Of a DNA stretch of 39,828 nucleotides, positions 1-8,502 are shown piece after piece (within the stretch, counting starts at the first letter, position 1; each line of letters begins with the position of its first letter). The stretch is from Ectothiorhodospiraceae bacterium (lineage in GTDB: Bacteria > Pseudomonadota > Gammaproteobacteria > Nitrococcales > Aquisalimonadaceae). The notes below the pieces were generated by a model, which did not search any database, was not told where the DNA came from, and saw only the letters and a program-made list of their open reading frames with translations. The stretch is taken from positions 1-39,828 of the forward strand of contig JAFIFV010000023.1 in NCBI GenBank assembly GCA_020831845.1. Reading direction: 5' to 3'. Made by a program: the position numbers and the translations under genes.

Positions 1-2
1 GC

Positions 3-158
3 CTGTCCGCCCTCAACGACCGTAAAGAAATCCGCCTCACGACCAGGTACAGCGCCTCCCTAATACACGTCCACACCGTTTGCGCCCGCGCACGCCGCGG
101 CCAAAAACACTTCCCCGCCAGCATCAAGGAAGGGCTGTTCAACCCCCCCTCAGGGTAA
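3..158 (+). CDS. Possible 3' end of an unidentified gene (partial)
   Basis: An open frame enters from the left edge and stops at TAA 156-158, giving about 51 residues that I do not recognise. The only support is codon-position composition: third positions are mostly C or G, first positions intermediate and second positions lowest, as expected for a coding frame in this GC-rich genome. It would overlap the 3' end of the convergent anion transporter by about 20 bp. The opposite strand has an equally open but arginine- and tryptophan-rich frame that looks like a shadow. Too short to decide. Confidence 0.25.
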   Translation: MSALNDRKEIRLTTRYSASLIHVHTVCARARRGQKHFPASIKEGLFNPPSG

Positions 159-1599
159 TCCCCATCACCATCGGCAACAACAGGTAGATAAACGCTGTCC
201 CCAGCACGATGGTCATCACGTTCAGAGCCAGACCCGCCTTGGCCATCTGCGGCACCGTCACCGCCCTGCTGCCGAAGACCACCGCGTTCGGCGGGGTCGC
301 GACCGGCAGCATGAAGGCGCATGAAGCAGCCACCGCCACCGCGGCCATCAGGACCAGCGGGTGAAACCCCGTGGCCACCGCCAGCGCGCCCATGAGCGGA
401 ATGAACAGCGTGGCTGTGGCGGTATTCGAAGTGACTTCGGTCAGGAAAACCACCAGCGCCACGCAGGCCGTGATCACCAGGATGGCCGGCGCGCCGCCCA
501 GGGCTTCGAGACTACCGGCAACCGTCTCGGACAGGCCGCTGCTGGTGAAACCGGCCGCCAATGCAAATCCGCCGCCGAACAGCAACACGATATCCCAGGG
601 CACTTTCACCGCTGTATCCCAGTCCAGCAAACGGGTTCCCGAACCATCGCCGGCCGGCAGCACAAACAGCGCCAGCGCCCCGGCCATGGCGATGCTGGCA
701 TCACCCACCTGGTTCAGCATGCCTTCGGGCCAGAAGCCGCGCGTAATCCAGGCCAGGGCGACCAGCACGAACACGACCAGCACCCGTTTTTCCGGGGGGC
801 GCATCCCTCCGATCGCAGCCAGTTCCCGCCGGACCAGCTCCCGGCCACCCGGCAGCGAGGACAGTTGACGGCCATGGGACCCGTAGGCCAGGTAGGCCCA
901 GGTCAATGCCAGCATGAGGGCAGAAAGCGGCACCCCGAACAGCATCCACCGGCCAAAGCCGATTTCCACCTCATAGAGTTCCTGTGCCATGCCCGCCAGG
1001 ACTGCGTTGGGAGGCGTACCGATCAGCGTGGCGACACCGCCGATCGAGGCGCTGTAGGCAATGCCGAGCATCAGCGCAACACCAAAGCCACTGGGGAGTT
1101 CCCCGCCTTCCTTTTCCGCCTCCTCCCGCGCTTGCTGCAGAACAGCCAGCGCAATCGGCAGCATCATCATCGCGGTGGCTGTATTGCTGATCCACATGGA
1201 CAGAAACGCGGTGGAGACCATGAAGCCCAGTATCATCCGCCTCGGATCCGTACCCACCAGGTTGATCGTGTGCAACGCGATACGCCGGTGCAACTCCCAG
1301 CGCTGCATGGTCACCGCGATGAAGAAACCACCCAGGAACAGGTAGATCAGATCATTGCCGTACGCGCGCGTCACGTCACCGGGTGCGAGCACGTCCAGCG
1401 CCGGAAAGGCGACGATCGGCACCAGCGCCGTCGCGGCCAGCGGCAGCGCCTCGCTGATCCACCATGTCGCCATCATGATGGCCACCAGCGCCACCGCCCA
1501 TTCCACCGCCTCCAGCCCGGGCGGCGGCCCGAACAGCAAACCGAGAATCAGCACAGCGGGCCCAATCAGCAAACCGATACTTCGACCCTTATAGCCCAA
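139..1599 (-). CDS. DASS-family (SLC13-type) sodium/anion symporter
   Basis: Predicted inner-membrane carrier of about 486 residues, the usual length for divalent anion:sodium symporters, which move dicarboxylates, sulfate or phosphate. The two family SNT signatures are visible, WISNTATAMMMLP in the first half and TSNTATATLF in the second, as expected for the inverted-repeat fold. Long hydrophobic segments run throughout. The open frame extends upstream to an ATG at 1701, but those 34 residues are arginine-rich, non-hydrophobic and lack a ribosome site. The TTG at 1599 is preceded by GAGGAGAAGG at good spacing, so I start there. It is divergent from the K+/H+ antiporter. The anion cannot be told from sequence alone. 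Confidence 0.85.
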   Translation of the reverse strand: MGYKGRSIGLLIGPAVLILGLLFGPPPGLEAVEWAVALVAIMMATWWISEALPLAATALVPIVAFPALDVLAPGDVTRAYGNDLIYLFLGGFFIAVTMQRWELHRRIALHTINLVGTDPRRMILGFMVSTAFLSMWISNTATAMMMLPIALAVLQQAREEAEKEGGELPSGFGVALMLGIAYSASIGGVATLIGTPPNAVLAGMAQELYEVEIGFGRWMLFGVPLSALMLALTWAYLAYGSHGRQLSSLPGGRELVRRELAAIGGMRPPEKRVLVVFVLVALAWITRGFWPEGMLNQVGDASIAMAGALALFVLPAGDGSGTRLLDWDTAVKVPWDIVLLFGGGFALAAGFTSSGLSETVAGSLEALGGAPAILVITACVALVVFLTEVTSNTATATLFIPLMGALAVATGFHPLVLMAAVAVAASCAFMLPVATPPNAVVFGSRAVTVPQMAKAGLALNVMTIVLGTAFIYLLLPMVMGITLRGG

Positions 1600-1819
1600 G
1601 ACCTTCTCCTCTCGTGACTGGTTCTCAGCAACTATGCCATGCGCCGCCACCGCGCGGCTTGCCCGCAGGGCGGCGCCCTCTGGCCGGTCCGCAAAACACA
1701 AGACCGGCGTCTAAGGCATAATGTCGCGGGATACCCGCTTTCATTCTTGGTACCCGGGAAGTCTAAATGGTTTTCTGCGAACTACGTTGCGCCGCAAGTC
1801 ACGGGAGCATTTTGACGCA

Positions 1820-3562
1820 TTGGAACTGACCAACCAGATCATTTTCGTCGCCGGCATGCTGTTCCTCGTCAGCATCCTGGCCAGCGTGGTGTCCAACCGG
1901 ATTGGTGCCCCGCTTCTGCTGGTCTTCCTCATCATCGGTATGCTGGTGGGAGAACAGGGCCCGGGCGGGGTGCTGTTCGATGACTACCAGACGGCCCACC
2001 TGATCGGCACGCTGGCCCTGGCCGTGATCCTGTTCGATGGGGGGCTTCGCACCAAGGTGGACAGTTTCCGCGTGGGCTTGCGACCGGCCGTGACGCTGGC
2101 CACGCTGGGGGTCGTGATCACGGTCGCCGCCACCGGCCTGATCACCGCCTGGGTGTTCGACCTCCCCCTGATGGTGGGCCTGCTGATCGGTGCCATTATC
2201 GGCTCGACGGACGCCGCCGCGGTGTTCTACCTGCTCCATGCCCACGGGCTGGAACTCAAACAGCGCATTGGCGCCACGCTGGAGATAGAATCCGGCAGTA
2301 ACGACCCGATGGCCATCTTTCTGACCATCGCCCTGGTGGAGGTTGTCGTCGGCACCCACGACAACATTGGCCTGGGCATGGCGGTGGAATTCCTGCTGCA
2401 GATCGGCCTGGGTGGCATCGCGGGACTGGCTGGCGGTGTGGCCCTCGCCTGGCTGCTGAACCGGGTACGCCTGACGCCGGGACTGTATCCATTGTTGGCT
2501 GTTGCCGGCGCCCTGCTGCTGTTCGGCCTGACCTCCGTGCTGAACGGCAGCGGATTCCTGGCGGTTTACCTGGCCGGGATCATCCTGGGCAACCGCCGCC
2601 TGCAGAGCGCCCAGAACATCCGGCGCTTCCACGACGGCATGGCCTGGCTGGCGCAGATCATCATGTTCCTGATGCTGGGCCTGCTGGTGACACCCTCGGA
2701 CCTGTTGGCTGTCGCTCCCATCGCTCTGGTGGTGGCTGCGGTACTGATCCTGCTGGCGCGCCCGCTCGCGGTGCTGATCTGCCTGCTGCCGTTCGGCTTC
2801 CCCTGGCGGGAGCAGCTGTTCATCAGCTGGGTGGGGCTGCGCGGCGCGGTACCGATTCTGCTCGGACTCTTCCCGCTGCTGGCGGGCCTGGAAAACGCAC
2901 AGCTCTACTTCAATATCGCGTTCTTCGTGGTGCTGCTGTCCCTGGTGATCCAGGGCTGGACGGTGGCTCCCGTGGCCCGCTGGCTGCAACTCGAGGTGCC
3001 TCCCCGGTCGCGGGTGGTCCACCGCATGGAGCTGGATCTTCCGGGACAGGCGGAATACGAACTGGTGGCCTATACCCTGGAGGAGGACAGCCCGGCCATC
3101 TACCGCATGATCGGCCAGCTCAACCTGCCCCGGCACTGCCAACTTGTCATGCTGATACGGGACGGCAAGCCCGTGCCTCAGCCGCAGCGGGAAGTCCTGA
3201 GAGCGAACGACTACCTGTACATGCTGGCACCGCCGGAGAAGCTGCCCGAGCTGGACCGCGTCCTGGTGGCGGAACACGGCCCCGCGCGGCTGGAGGAGCA
3301 CGTCTTCTTCGGCGAATTCGTGATCAACGGCGACTCGCCGCTGGGTGCCCTGGCCGGCGCCTACGAACTGGAATTACCGGAAGGTACCGACCCCGAGCAG
3401 ACCATCGGCGGCTACCTGTACAATATCTTCCGCAAGCGGGCGGTGGTCGGGGACCGCATCAACATGAACAACTTCCAGTTCGTGGTGCGCGAGATCCAGG
3501 GCAACCGGATCGTGCAGGTTGGGCTGAAGATCCGTCGCCCGGAAACCGGAAAGAACGCCTGA
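1820..3562 (+). CDS. nhaP2: Potassium/proton antiporter, NhaP2/CvrA type
   Basis: CPA1-family antiporter of about 580 residues, the size of E. coli NhaP2 (CvrA), which exports K+ for protons. The first ~400 residues form a hydrophobic exchanger domain, including IGSTDAAAVFYLL and the ESGSNDPMA motif that carries the conserved ion-site acids. Then comes a cytoplasmic TrkA-C/RCK-C-like segment (MELDLPGQAEYELV onward) and a C-terminal CorC/HlyC-type domain (about the last 80 residues). The frame is open to an ATG at 1721, but codons 1-33 there have poor GC at third positions, unlike the rest. I prefer the TTG at 1820, 12 bases after GGGAG, which matches family length. Start is moderately certain. 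Confidence 0.88.
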   Translation: MELTNQIIFVAGMLFLVSILASVVSNRIGAPLLLVFLIIGMLVGEQGPGGVLFDDYQTAHLIGTLALAVILFDGGLRTKVDSFRVGLRPAVTLATLGVVITVAATGLITAWVFDLPLMVGLLIGAIIGSTDAAAVFYLLHAHGLELKQRIGATLEIESGSNDPMAIFLTIALVEVVVGTHDNIGLGMAVEFLLQIGLGGIAGLAGGVALAWLLNRVRLTPGLYPLLAVAGALLLFGLTSVLNGSGFLAVYLAGIILGNRRLQSAQNIRRFHDGMAWLAQIIMFLMLGLLVTPSDLLAVAPIALVVAAVLILLARPLAVLICLLPFGFPWREQLFISWVGLRGAVPILLGLFPLLAGLENAQLYFNIAFFVVLLSLVIQGWTVAPVARWLQLEVPPRSRVVHRMELDLPGQAEYELVAYTLEEDSPAIYRMIGQLNLPRHCQLVMLIRDGKPVPQPQREVLRANDYLYMLAPPEKLPELDRVLVAEHGPARLEEHVFFGEFVINGDSPLGALAGAYELELPEGTDPEQTIGGYLYNIFRKRAVVGDRINMNNFQFVVREIQGNRIVQVGLKIRRPETGKNA

Positions 3563-3590
3563 AGATGATTCGAGCAAAGGCAGGGACATC

Positions 3591-4148
3591 ATGAGCGACG
3601 CCCTTCGAGAACAGCTGCTGAAGGCCGGCCTGGCGGACGAGAAGAAGGCCAGGGAAGCCCAGAAGGCGCTGAAGCAGAAGCAACGGGAACAGCGCAAGGG
3701 GGGAAAGAAGGCCAAGGCGGCGGCCCAGCCCAGCCCCGAGCACCAGCGCCTGGCGGAAGAGCGCCGCCTCAAGGCCGAGCGGGACCGGGCACTGAACCAG
3801 CAGAAGGAAGCGCAGAAGAAGCAGAAGTCCGCCAAGGCGCAGATCGAGGACCTGCTGAAGCGGCATGGCCAGTCCACCCGCGACGGCGAGATCCCATTCC
3901 ACTTCACCGAGGACAACAAGGTTCGGAAGCTGGAGGTAACCCCCGCCCAGCAGCAGGCGCTAAGCGCCGGGCGGCTGGCCATCGTGCGGCACGCCGGGCG
4001 CTACCATGTGGTGCCGGCTGATGTCCTGCCGAAGCTGCTGGAGCGCGATGGGGGCATGTTCAGTTACCGGGCCGAACCCGCCGCAGGCGCCGGCGACGAG
4101 GACGATCCGTACAAGGATTTCCCGATCCCCGACGACCTGCACTGGTAA
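3591..4148 (+). CDS. DUF2058 family (YaiL-like) coiled-coil protein
   Basis: Protein of 185 residues matching the DUF2058/YaiL family, whose members are described as nucleoprotein-like or of unknown function. Residues ~1-95 are a highly charged Lys/Glu/Gln/Ala-rich coiled coil (QKALKQKQREQRKGGKKAK). Residues ~100-150 form the compact conserved part (IPFHFTEDNKVRKLEV, then GRLAIVRHAGRYHVVPADVL). The tail is acidic and ends YKDFPIPDDLHW, typical of the family. It lies 28 bp after the antiporter and 23 bp before the AAA+ gene, so all three may be co-transcribed. The molecular function is unknown; I assign only the family. Confidence 0.8.
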   Translation: MSDALREQLLKAGLADEKKAREAQKALKQKQREQRKGGKKAKAAAQPSPEHQRLAEERRLKAERDRALNQQKEAQKKQKSAKAQIEDLLKRHGQSTRDGEIPFHFTEDNKVRKLEVTPAQQQALSAGRLAIVRHAGRYHVVPADVLPKLLERDGGMFSYRAEPAAGAGDEDDPYKDFPIPDDLHW

Positions 4149-4171
4149 ACCACCCACTGGTAGAACGCCCG

Positions 4172-5050
4172 ATGAGCGATTCGAACAAGGGCCTGGAAAC
4201 AGTACTGGCTCGCGCCGACCGATTGCTGGACCGCCTGGAACACTGGCTGCCCACTCCCACAGCGGCGCCGGACTGGACCGCCAGCACCGCATTTCGCTGG
4301 CGCCGGCGACTGCAGCGCGGAAACCTGGAACCCGTGCAACACCCTCATGGACTGAAACCGGAGCAATTGCGCAACGTGGACCGGCAACTGGAATTGCTGG
4401 ACCGCAATACCCGCCAGTTCCTCAATGGCCTGCCGGCCAACAACGCGTTGCTGTGGGGCTCCAGGGGAACCGGCAAGTCCTCGCTGGTCAAGGCGATGCT
4501 CACCTCTCATGCCCCGGATGGACTGCGTCTGATCCAGGTTGACAAGGACGACCTGGTGGACCTGCCCGACATCCTGGACCTGGTCTGGGGACGCCCGGAA
4601 CGGTTCATCCTGTTCTGCGACGATCTCAGCTTCGAAGCAGACGATGGCAGCTACAAGGCGCTGAAGGCGGTGCTGGACGGTTCCGTGAGCGCTGCGCCGG
4701 AGAACCTGCTGATCTATGCCACCTCCAACCGCCGTCATCTGCTACCGGAGTACATGACGGAGAACGAGGAAGCGCGCAACGTGGATGGAGAGATCCACCA
4801 CGGCGAAGCGGTGGAGGAAAAGATCTCGCTGTCGGAGCGCTTCGGCCTGTGGGTGTCCTTCCACCCCTTCAGCCAGGATGCCTATCTCGACATCGTCTGG
4901 AGCTGGCTGCGCGAACTCGGCGCGGACACCTCGGAGGTGGAGCGGATCCGCGAGGAGGCACTGCGCTATGCACTGAGCCGCGGGTCGCGCAGTGGGCGCG
5001 TGGCCTGGCAGTTTGCCCGGGACTGGGCCGGGCGGCAGGGCCTGGAATAG
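4172..5050 (+). CDS. DUF815 AAA+ family ATPase
   Basis: ATP-binding protein of 292 residues in the DUF815 family. A Walker A motif GSRGTGKSS lies at residues 96-104 and a Walker B-like FILFCDDLSF at about residues 148-157. A sensor-like segment LLIYATSNRRHLLPE follows, then ENEEARNVDGEIH and KISLSERFGLWVSF, which are characteristic of this family. The role of DUF815 ATPases is not established. ATG 4172 follows the DUF2058 stop by 23 bp, which suggests one transcript. The gene converges with the acyl-CoA ligase; the 115 bp between them shows only a short GGGG/CCCC dyad and no convincing terminator. Confidence 0.82.
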   Translation: MSDSNKGLETVLARADRLLDRLEHWLPTPTAAPDWTASTAFRWRRRLQRGNLEPVQHPHGLKPEQLRNVDRQLELLDRNTRQFLNGLPANNALLWGSRGTGKSSLVKAMLTSHAPDGLRLIQVDKDDLVDLPDILDLVWGRPERFILFCDDLSFEADDGSYKALKAVLDGSVSAAPENLLIYATSNRRHLLPEYMTENEEARNVDGEIHHGEAVEEKISLSERFGLWVSFHPFSQDAYLDIVWSWLRELGADTSEVERIREEALRYALSRGSRSGRVAWQFARDWAGRQGLE

Positions 5051-5165
5051 GTATATCGGGGTGGCGGAGATGGGGCTGCCCCACGTTCCACGCCACACTT
5101 CACCCGGCGCTGGGTGGATGGAGCAGCATCACTGGCCGCCGGGCTAACCGCGCTGCCGGGAAGCA

Positions 5166-6707
5166 TCAGCCGCCGTAGCGGCGCTGCAAGGCACGCTTGT
5201 CCAGCTTGCCGGCGCCGGTGGTCGGAAGGCTGTCGACGAATTCGATGCGACGGGGAACCTTGTAGGCGGCCAGACGCTGCTTCAGCCAGCGACGCAGGGA
5301 ATCGGCATCGGGCCGGGCACCGCCGCGCAAAACCACGGCTGCACAACCCACCTCGCCCCATGTAGGGTCCGGAACGCCGAACACGGCGGCTTCCGCCACG
5401 TCGGGATGGGCATGGACCACACTCTCGATTTCGGCGGGGTAAACGTTTTCGCCGCCCGAGATGTACATGTCCTTCAGTCGACCGACGATGGTGTAGGCGC
5501 CGTCGGCGTCCCGCTCGGCCAGGTCACCGGTGTGCAGCCAGCCATCGGGGTCGATGGCCTCCGACGTCGCTCCGGGGTTGTTCCAGTATCCCGGCGTGCG
5601 ATGCGGCCCACGAATCAGCAGTTCGCCAGCAACGCCCGGCGCCGAGACGTCCTTACCGTCCAGCCCCAGCAGCCGCGTCTGCACATGAAACAGGGGATAG
5701 CCCACGGCGCCGGGCTTCTCCCGCACCTGTTCCGGGGGTAGCCAGAACGTGTTGGGCCCGGCTTCGGTCAGCCCGTAGCCTGTCTTGAAATCCACGCCCC
5801 GCTCCCAGAAGCGGTGAAACACCGGCAGCGGACAGGGTGCGCCGCCGCTGATGACCAGCTTCAACGCCGAAAAATCCGCCTGCTCCCAGCGTTCATGGTT
5901 CTGCAACACGGTAAACATGGTGGGGACACCGAAGAACAGGCTCACACCTCCCCCCGCAAGCAGATCGAACACCTGGTCCGGGTCGAATCCCCGGCAGACT
6001 ACGCTGCAACCACCCGCCTGGATCAGTGGCGCGGTAAACACGTTCAGCGCACCGGTGTGGAACAGCGGGGCGTTGAGGATGGCTGTGTCCTCCGCGCCCA
6101 CACCCCAGCTCATCACCGTATTGATCGCATTCCAGGAGATGTTGCCATGGGTCAGAATGGCGCCCTTGGGCAAGCCCGTGGTGCCGCCGGTGTAGCAGAT
6201 GACCCAGGGGTGATCCGCATCCAGCTCCGGCATGGGGAACACCTCGTCGGGGCTGGCATCGCGTTCCGCGAGACTGCGATGGGAGGTGCGCAGCGGCGGG
6301 GCATCCATGGCCACCCAGTGCTGCACCGAGCGACAACCGCCATTCGCCTCCAGCGTCCGCACCGCATCCGCGAACTCCTGGCTGTAGCAGAGCACGGTGG
6401 GCCCGGCATCGCCAATCAGCGCCGCCAGTTCCTCGGTGGCCAGTCGCCAGTTCAGGTTCTGCAGGATGGCGCCGGTCTTGTTGCAGGCAAACCAGAGGTC
6501 CAGATAGGCGAAACTGTTCGAGGACAGCACGGCAAGGCGCTGACCGGTCTCCAGCCCCAGCGCCTCGTGCAGCCAGTGGGCCGTGCGGTTGACAGCGCGG
6601 TTCCACGCCCGATAGCTACGACGCTCCCCGCTGAGTGCATCCACCAGCGCCACCCGCTCCGGCGACAACGCCGCGCGCCGCTCCAGCCAGTCCACCGCCT
6701 GTGCCAT
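5166..6707 (-). CDS. AMP-forming acyl-CoA synthetase (fatty-acid/aromatic acid CoA ligase family)
   Basis: Class I adenylate-forming enzyme of 513 residues that would activate a carboxylic acid with ATP and CoA. Motifs in order: phosphate loop YTGGTTGLPKG, GYGLTEAGPN, WLHTGDLAERDADG, the hinge GRLKDMYISGGENVYPAEIE, and near the C-terminus TGAGKLDKRAL with the adenylation lysine. The N-terminus has a PERVALVD box typical of acyl-CoA ligases. ATG 6707 is preceded by GAGGGCAAAGGG. The gene stands alone, 68 bp downstream of msrQ on the same strand. The acid substrate (medium or long chain, or aromatic) cannot be told, so no gene symbol is given. Confidence 0.87.
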   Translation of the reverse strand: MAQAVDWLERRAALSPERVALVDALSGERRSYRAWNRAVNRTAHWLHEALGLETGQRLAVLSSNSFAYLDLWFACNKTGAILQNLNWRLATEELAALIGDAGPTVLCYSQEFADAVRTLEANGGCRSVQHWVAMDAPPLRTSHRSLAERDASPDEVFPMPELDADHPWVICYTGGTTGLPKGAILTHGNISWNAINTVMSWGVGAEDTAILNAPLFHTGALNVFTAPLIQAGGCSVVCRGFDPDQVFDLLAGGGVSLFFGVPTMFTVLQNHERWEQADFSALKLVISGGAPCPLPVFHRFWERGVDFKTGYGLTEAGPNTFWLPPEQVREKPGAVGYPLFHVQTRLLGLDGKDVSAPGVAGELLIRGPHRTPGYWNNPGATSEAIDPDGWLHTGDLAERDADGAYTIVGRLKDMYISGGENVYPAEIESVVHAHPDVAEAAVFGVPDPTWGEVGCAAVVLRGGARPDADSLRRWLKQRLAAYKVPRRIEFVDSLPTTGAGKLDKRALQRRYGG

Positions 6708-6775
6708 CCCTTTGCCCTCGAGCCAAACATGAACCGGTGATCATATTACCGGTTCAACCACCCACGCAAGCGGTC

Positions 6776-7399
6776 TCAGGCCTCCTTCTGCACCTCCCGC
6801 CGCGAGGCGGTGCGGCGGGCCAGCCACTGCCCGGGTCGCAGGCGCAGCAACAGCAGGGCAGCAAGCACGCCGGCATAGATCAGCGGCTCCCGTGTATCCA
6901 CTTTCACCAGCATGAAGAAATGCAGAACAGCCAACGCGGCGATCAAATAACTGAAACGGTGAAGCGCTTTCCAGCGCCTGCCCAGTCGACGCATCATGCT
7001 GTTGGTGGAGGTGATCGCCAGAGGGATCAGCAGCAGGAAAGCCAGCGTTCCCACCAGGATGTAAGGGCGCTTGACGATGTCCTCCAGGATAGAAGGTAGA
7101 CCGAGGGAATGATCGAATACCGCAAAGACCAGGAAATGGCAGCAGACGTAGAAAAAGGCGAACAGGCCCAGCATGCGGCGGAAACGGATCAACCAGGCCC
7201 AGCCGGTCAGGCGGCGCAGGGGCGAGACCGCCAGTGTAAGCAGCAGCAGGCGCAAGCCCCATTGCCCTGTTTCATGGCTGAGGTACTCCACCGGGTTCGG
7301 CCCCGCGGCCCCGGTAACCACGGCCGACCCCATGATCACCAGCGGTATCAGGCACAGCAGGAATACGCCGATCTTCGCCAGCAGCAGTCCTCTTACCAC
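6776..7399 (-). CDS. msrQ: MsrQ, heme-binding membrane subunit of the periplasmic methionine sulfoxide reductase
   Basis: Inner-membrane b-type cytochrome subunit (207 residues) of the ferric reductase-like transmembrane family. It passes electrons to MsrP for repair of methionine sulfoxide in envelope proteins. About six hydrophobic helices are visible, with histidines in helices such as FFYVCCHFLVF, WKALHRFSYL and VLHFFMLV that fit heme ligation. The frame is open far upstream but that part is an arginine-rich shadow of msrP. I place the start at GTG 7399, which shares its G with the msrP TAG stop and has GGGAG 8 bases upstream. This coupled layout is usual for msrPQ. Confidence 0.88.
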   Translation of the reverse strand: MVRGLLLAKIGVFLLCLIPLVIMGSAVVTGAAGPNPVEYLSHETGQWGLRLLLLTLAVSPLRRLTGWAWLIRFRRMLGLFAFFYVCCHFLVFAVFDHSLGLPSILEDIVKRPYILVGTLAFLLLIPLAITSTNSMMRRLGRRWKALHRFSYLIAALAVLHFFMLVKVDTREPLIYAGVLAALLLLRLRPGQWLARRTASRREVQKEA

Positions 7400-8373
7400 T
7401 ACCAGTACTCCCTGCTGCGCAGATCCATGCCGCGGTAGAGGTGTGCCACCTCCTCGCGGTAACCGTTGAACATCTGTGTGGATTGCCGAAAGAAGCTGCC
7501 CACGCGTCGCTCCCGGGCCTGGCTCCAGCGCGGGTGATCCACCTCCGGGTTGACGTTGGCGTAGAAGCCGTACTCCTCGGGCGTGATCTGCTGCCAGGTG
7601 TTCAACGGCTGCTCTTCGGTAAAGCGAATCTTCACCAGCGACTTGCTGCTCTTGAAGCCGTACTTCCAGGGCACCACCAGCCGGATCGGCGCTCCGTTCT
7701 GGGCCGGCATCTCCTTGCCGTAGACGCCAACGGCAAAGATCGACAGCGGATGCATGGCTTCGTCGATGCGCAGCCCTTCCCGGTATGGCCAGGGCAGGCT
7801 TGGCCGACGCTGAGCCGGCATCTGTTCCGGGTCCATCAGCGTGACGAACTCCACATACCGGGCCCTGGACGTGGGTTGAAAGCGCTTGAGCACATTCACC
7901 ATCGGAATACCGACCCAGGGGATCACCATGGACCAGGCCTCCACGCAGCGGAAACGGTAGATGCGCTCCTCGAGCCGGTGCGGCTTGACCAGATCCTCGA
8001 AGGCGTAGGTGCCGGGTTTCTCGCACTCCCCGGTCACCTCCACCGACCAGGGCTCCACCCGAAGCAGCCCCGGCGCATGGCGTGCGGGATCATCCTTGCC
8101 GAAGCCATACTCGTAGAAATTGTTGTAGGTGGTGATGTCGCTGAAACTGTTGGGCGATTCGTCTGTGCTGTAAGGGCTGGGCTTCAGCTCCCCCAGATCA
8201 CGCAGTTGTTCCAGGTCGTCCAGCGTCCGGGAAAACAGCCACTGCGGCGCCAGCAGACTACCGGCGGCAATGGTACCGGCCGCCTTCATGAATTCGCGAC
8301 GGCGCCGGTAGATGGACTCGGAGGTGATTTCCGACGGCTTGACGTCGGACCTGCGGGGTCGGCGGATCAGCAT
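7399..8373 (-). CDS. msrP: MsrP, molybdopterin-dependent periplasmic methionine sulfoxide reductase
   Basis: Catalytic subunit of MsrPQ, 324 residues, sulfite-oxidase-fold molybdoenzyme. A twin-arginine export signal, [10 protein letters not shown], lies at residues 24-33 and is followed by a hydrophobic stretch, so the folded enzyme should be exported by Tat. Cys143 in [14 protein letters not shown] is the expected molybdenum ligand, and [10 protein letters not shown] is a family hallmark. The open frame begins at 8427, but ATG 8373 has GAGGACACCC in front and gives the normal N-terminus. Translation is coupled to msrQ by a 1-nt overlap. It lies 129 bp downstream of purL on the same strand; I see no strong promoter there. 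Confidence 0.92.
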   Translation of the reverse strand: MLIRRPRRSDVKPSEITSESIYRRRREFMKAAGTIAAGSLLAPQWLFSRTLDDLEQLRDLGELKPSPYSTDESPNSFSDITTYNNFYEYGFGKDDPARHAPGLLRVEPWSVEVTGECEKPGTYAFEDLVKPHRLEERIYRFRCVEAWSMVIPWVGIPMVNVLKRFQPTSRARYVEFVTLMDPEQMPAQRRPSLPWPYREGLRIDEAMHPLSIFAVGVYGKEMPAQNGAPIRLVVPWKYGFKSSKSLVKIRFTEEQPLNTWQQITPEEYGFYANVNPEVDHPRWSQARERRVGSFFRQSTQMFNGYREEVAHLYRGMDLRSREYW

Positions 8374-8502
8374 GGGTGTCCTCTCATGACGACAGACGGC
8401 ATGCCGATTAGAGGATGCCCCACGCAATATGGTTCACCCGATCACCATGCGGTTCCTACGTACAAATCCCGCAGGGAATTGACCAGCGCTGCCCGGGGCG
8501 TA

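Noticed and set aside
7400..8026. Long N-terminal extension of the msrQ frame
   Set aside because: It is a shadow of msrP; the GTG at 7399 overlapping the msrP stop gives the normal MsrQ length.
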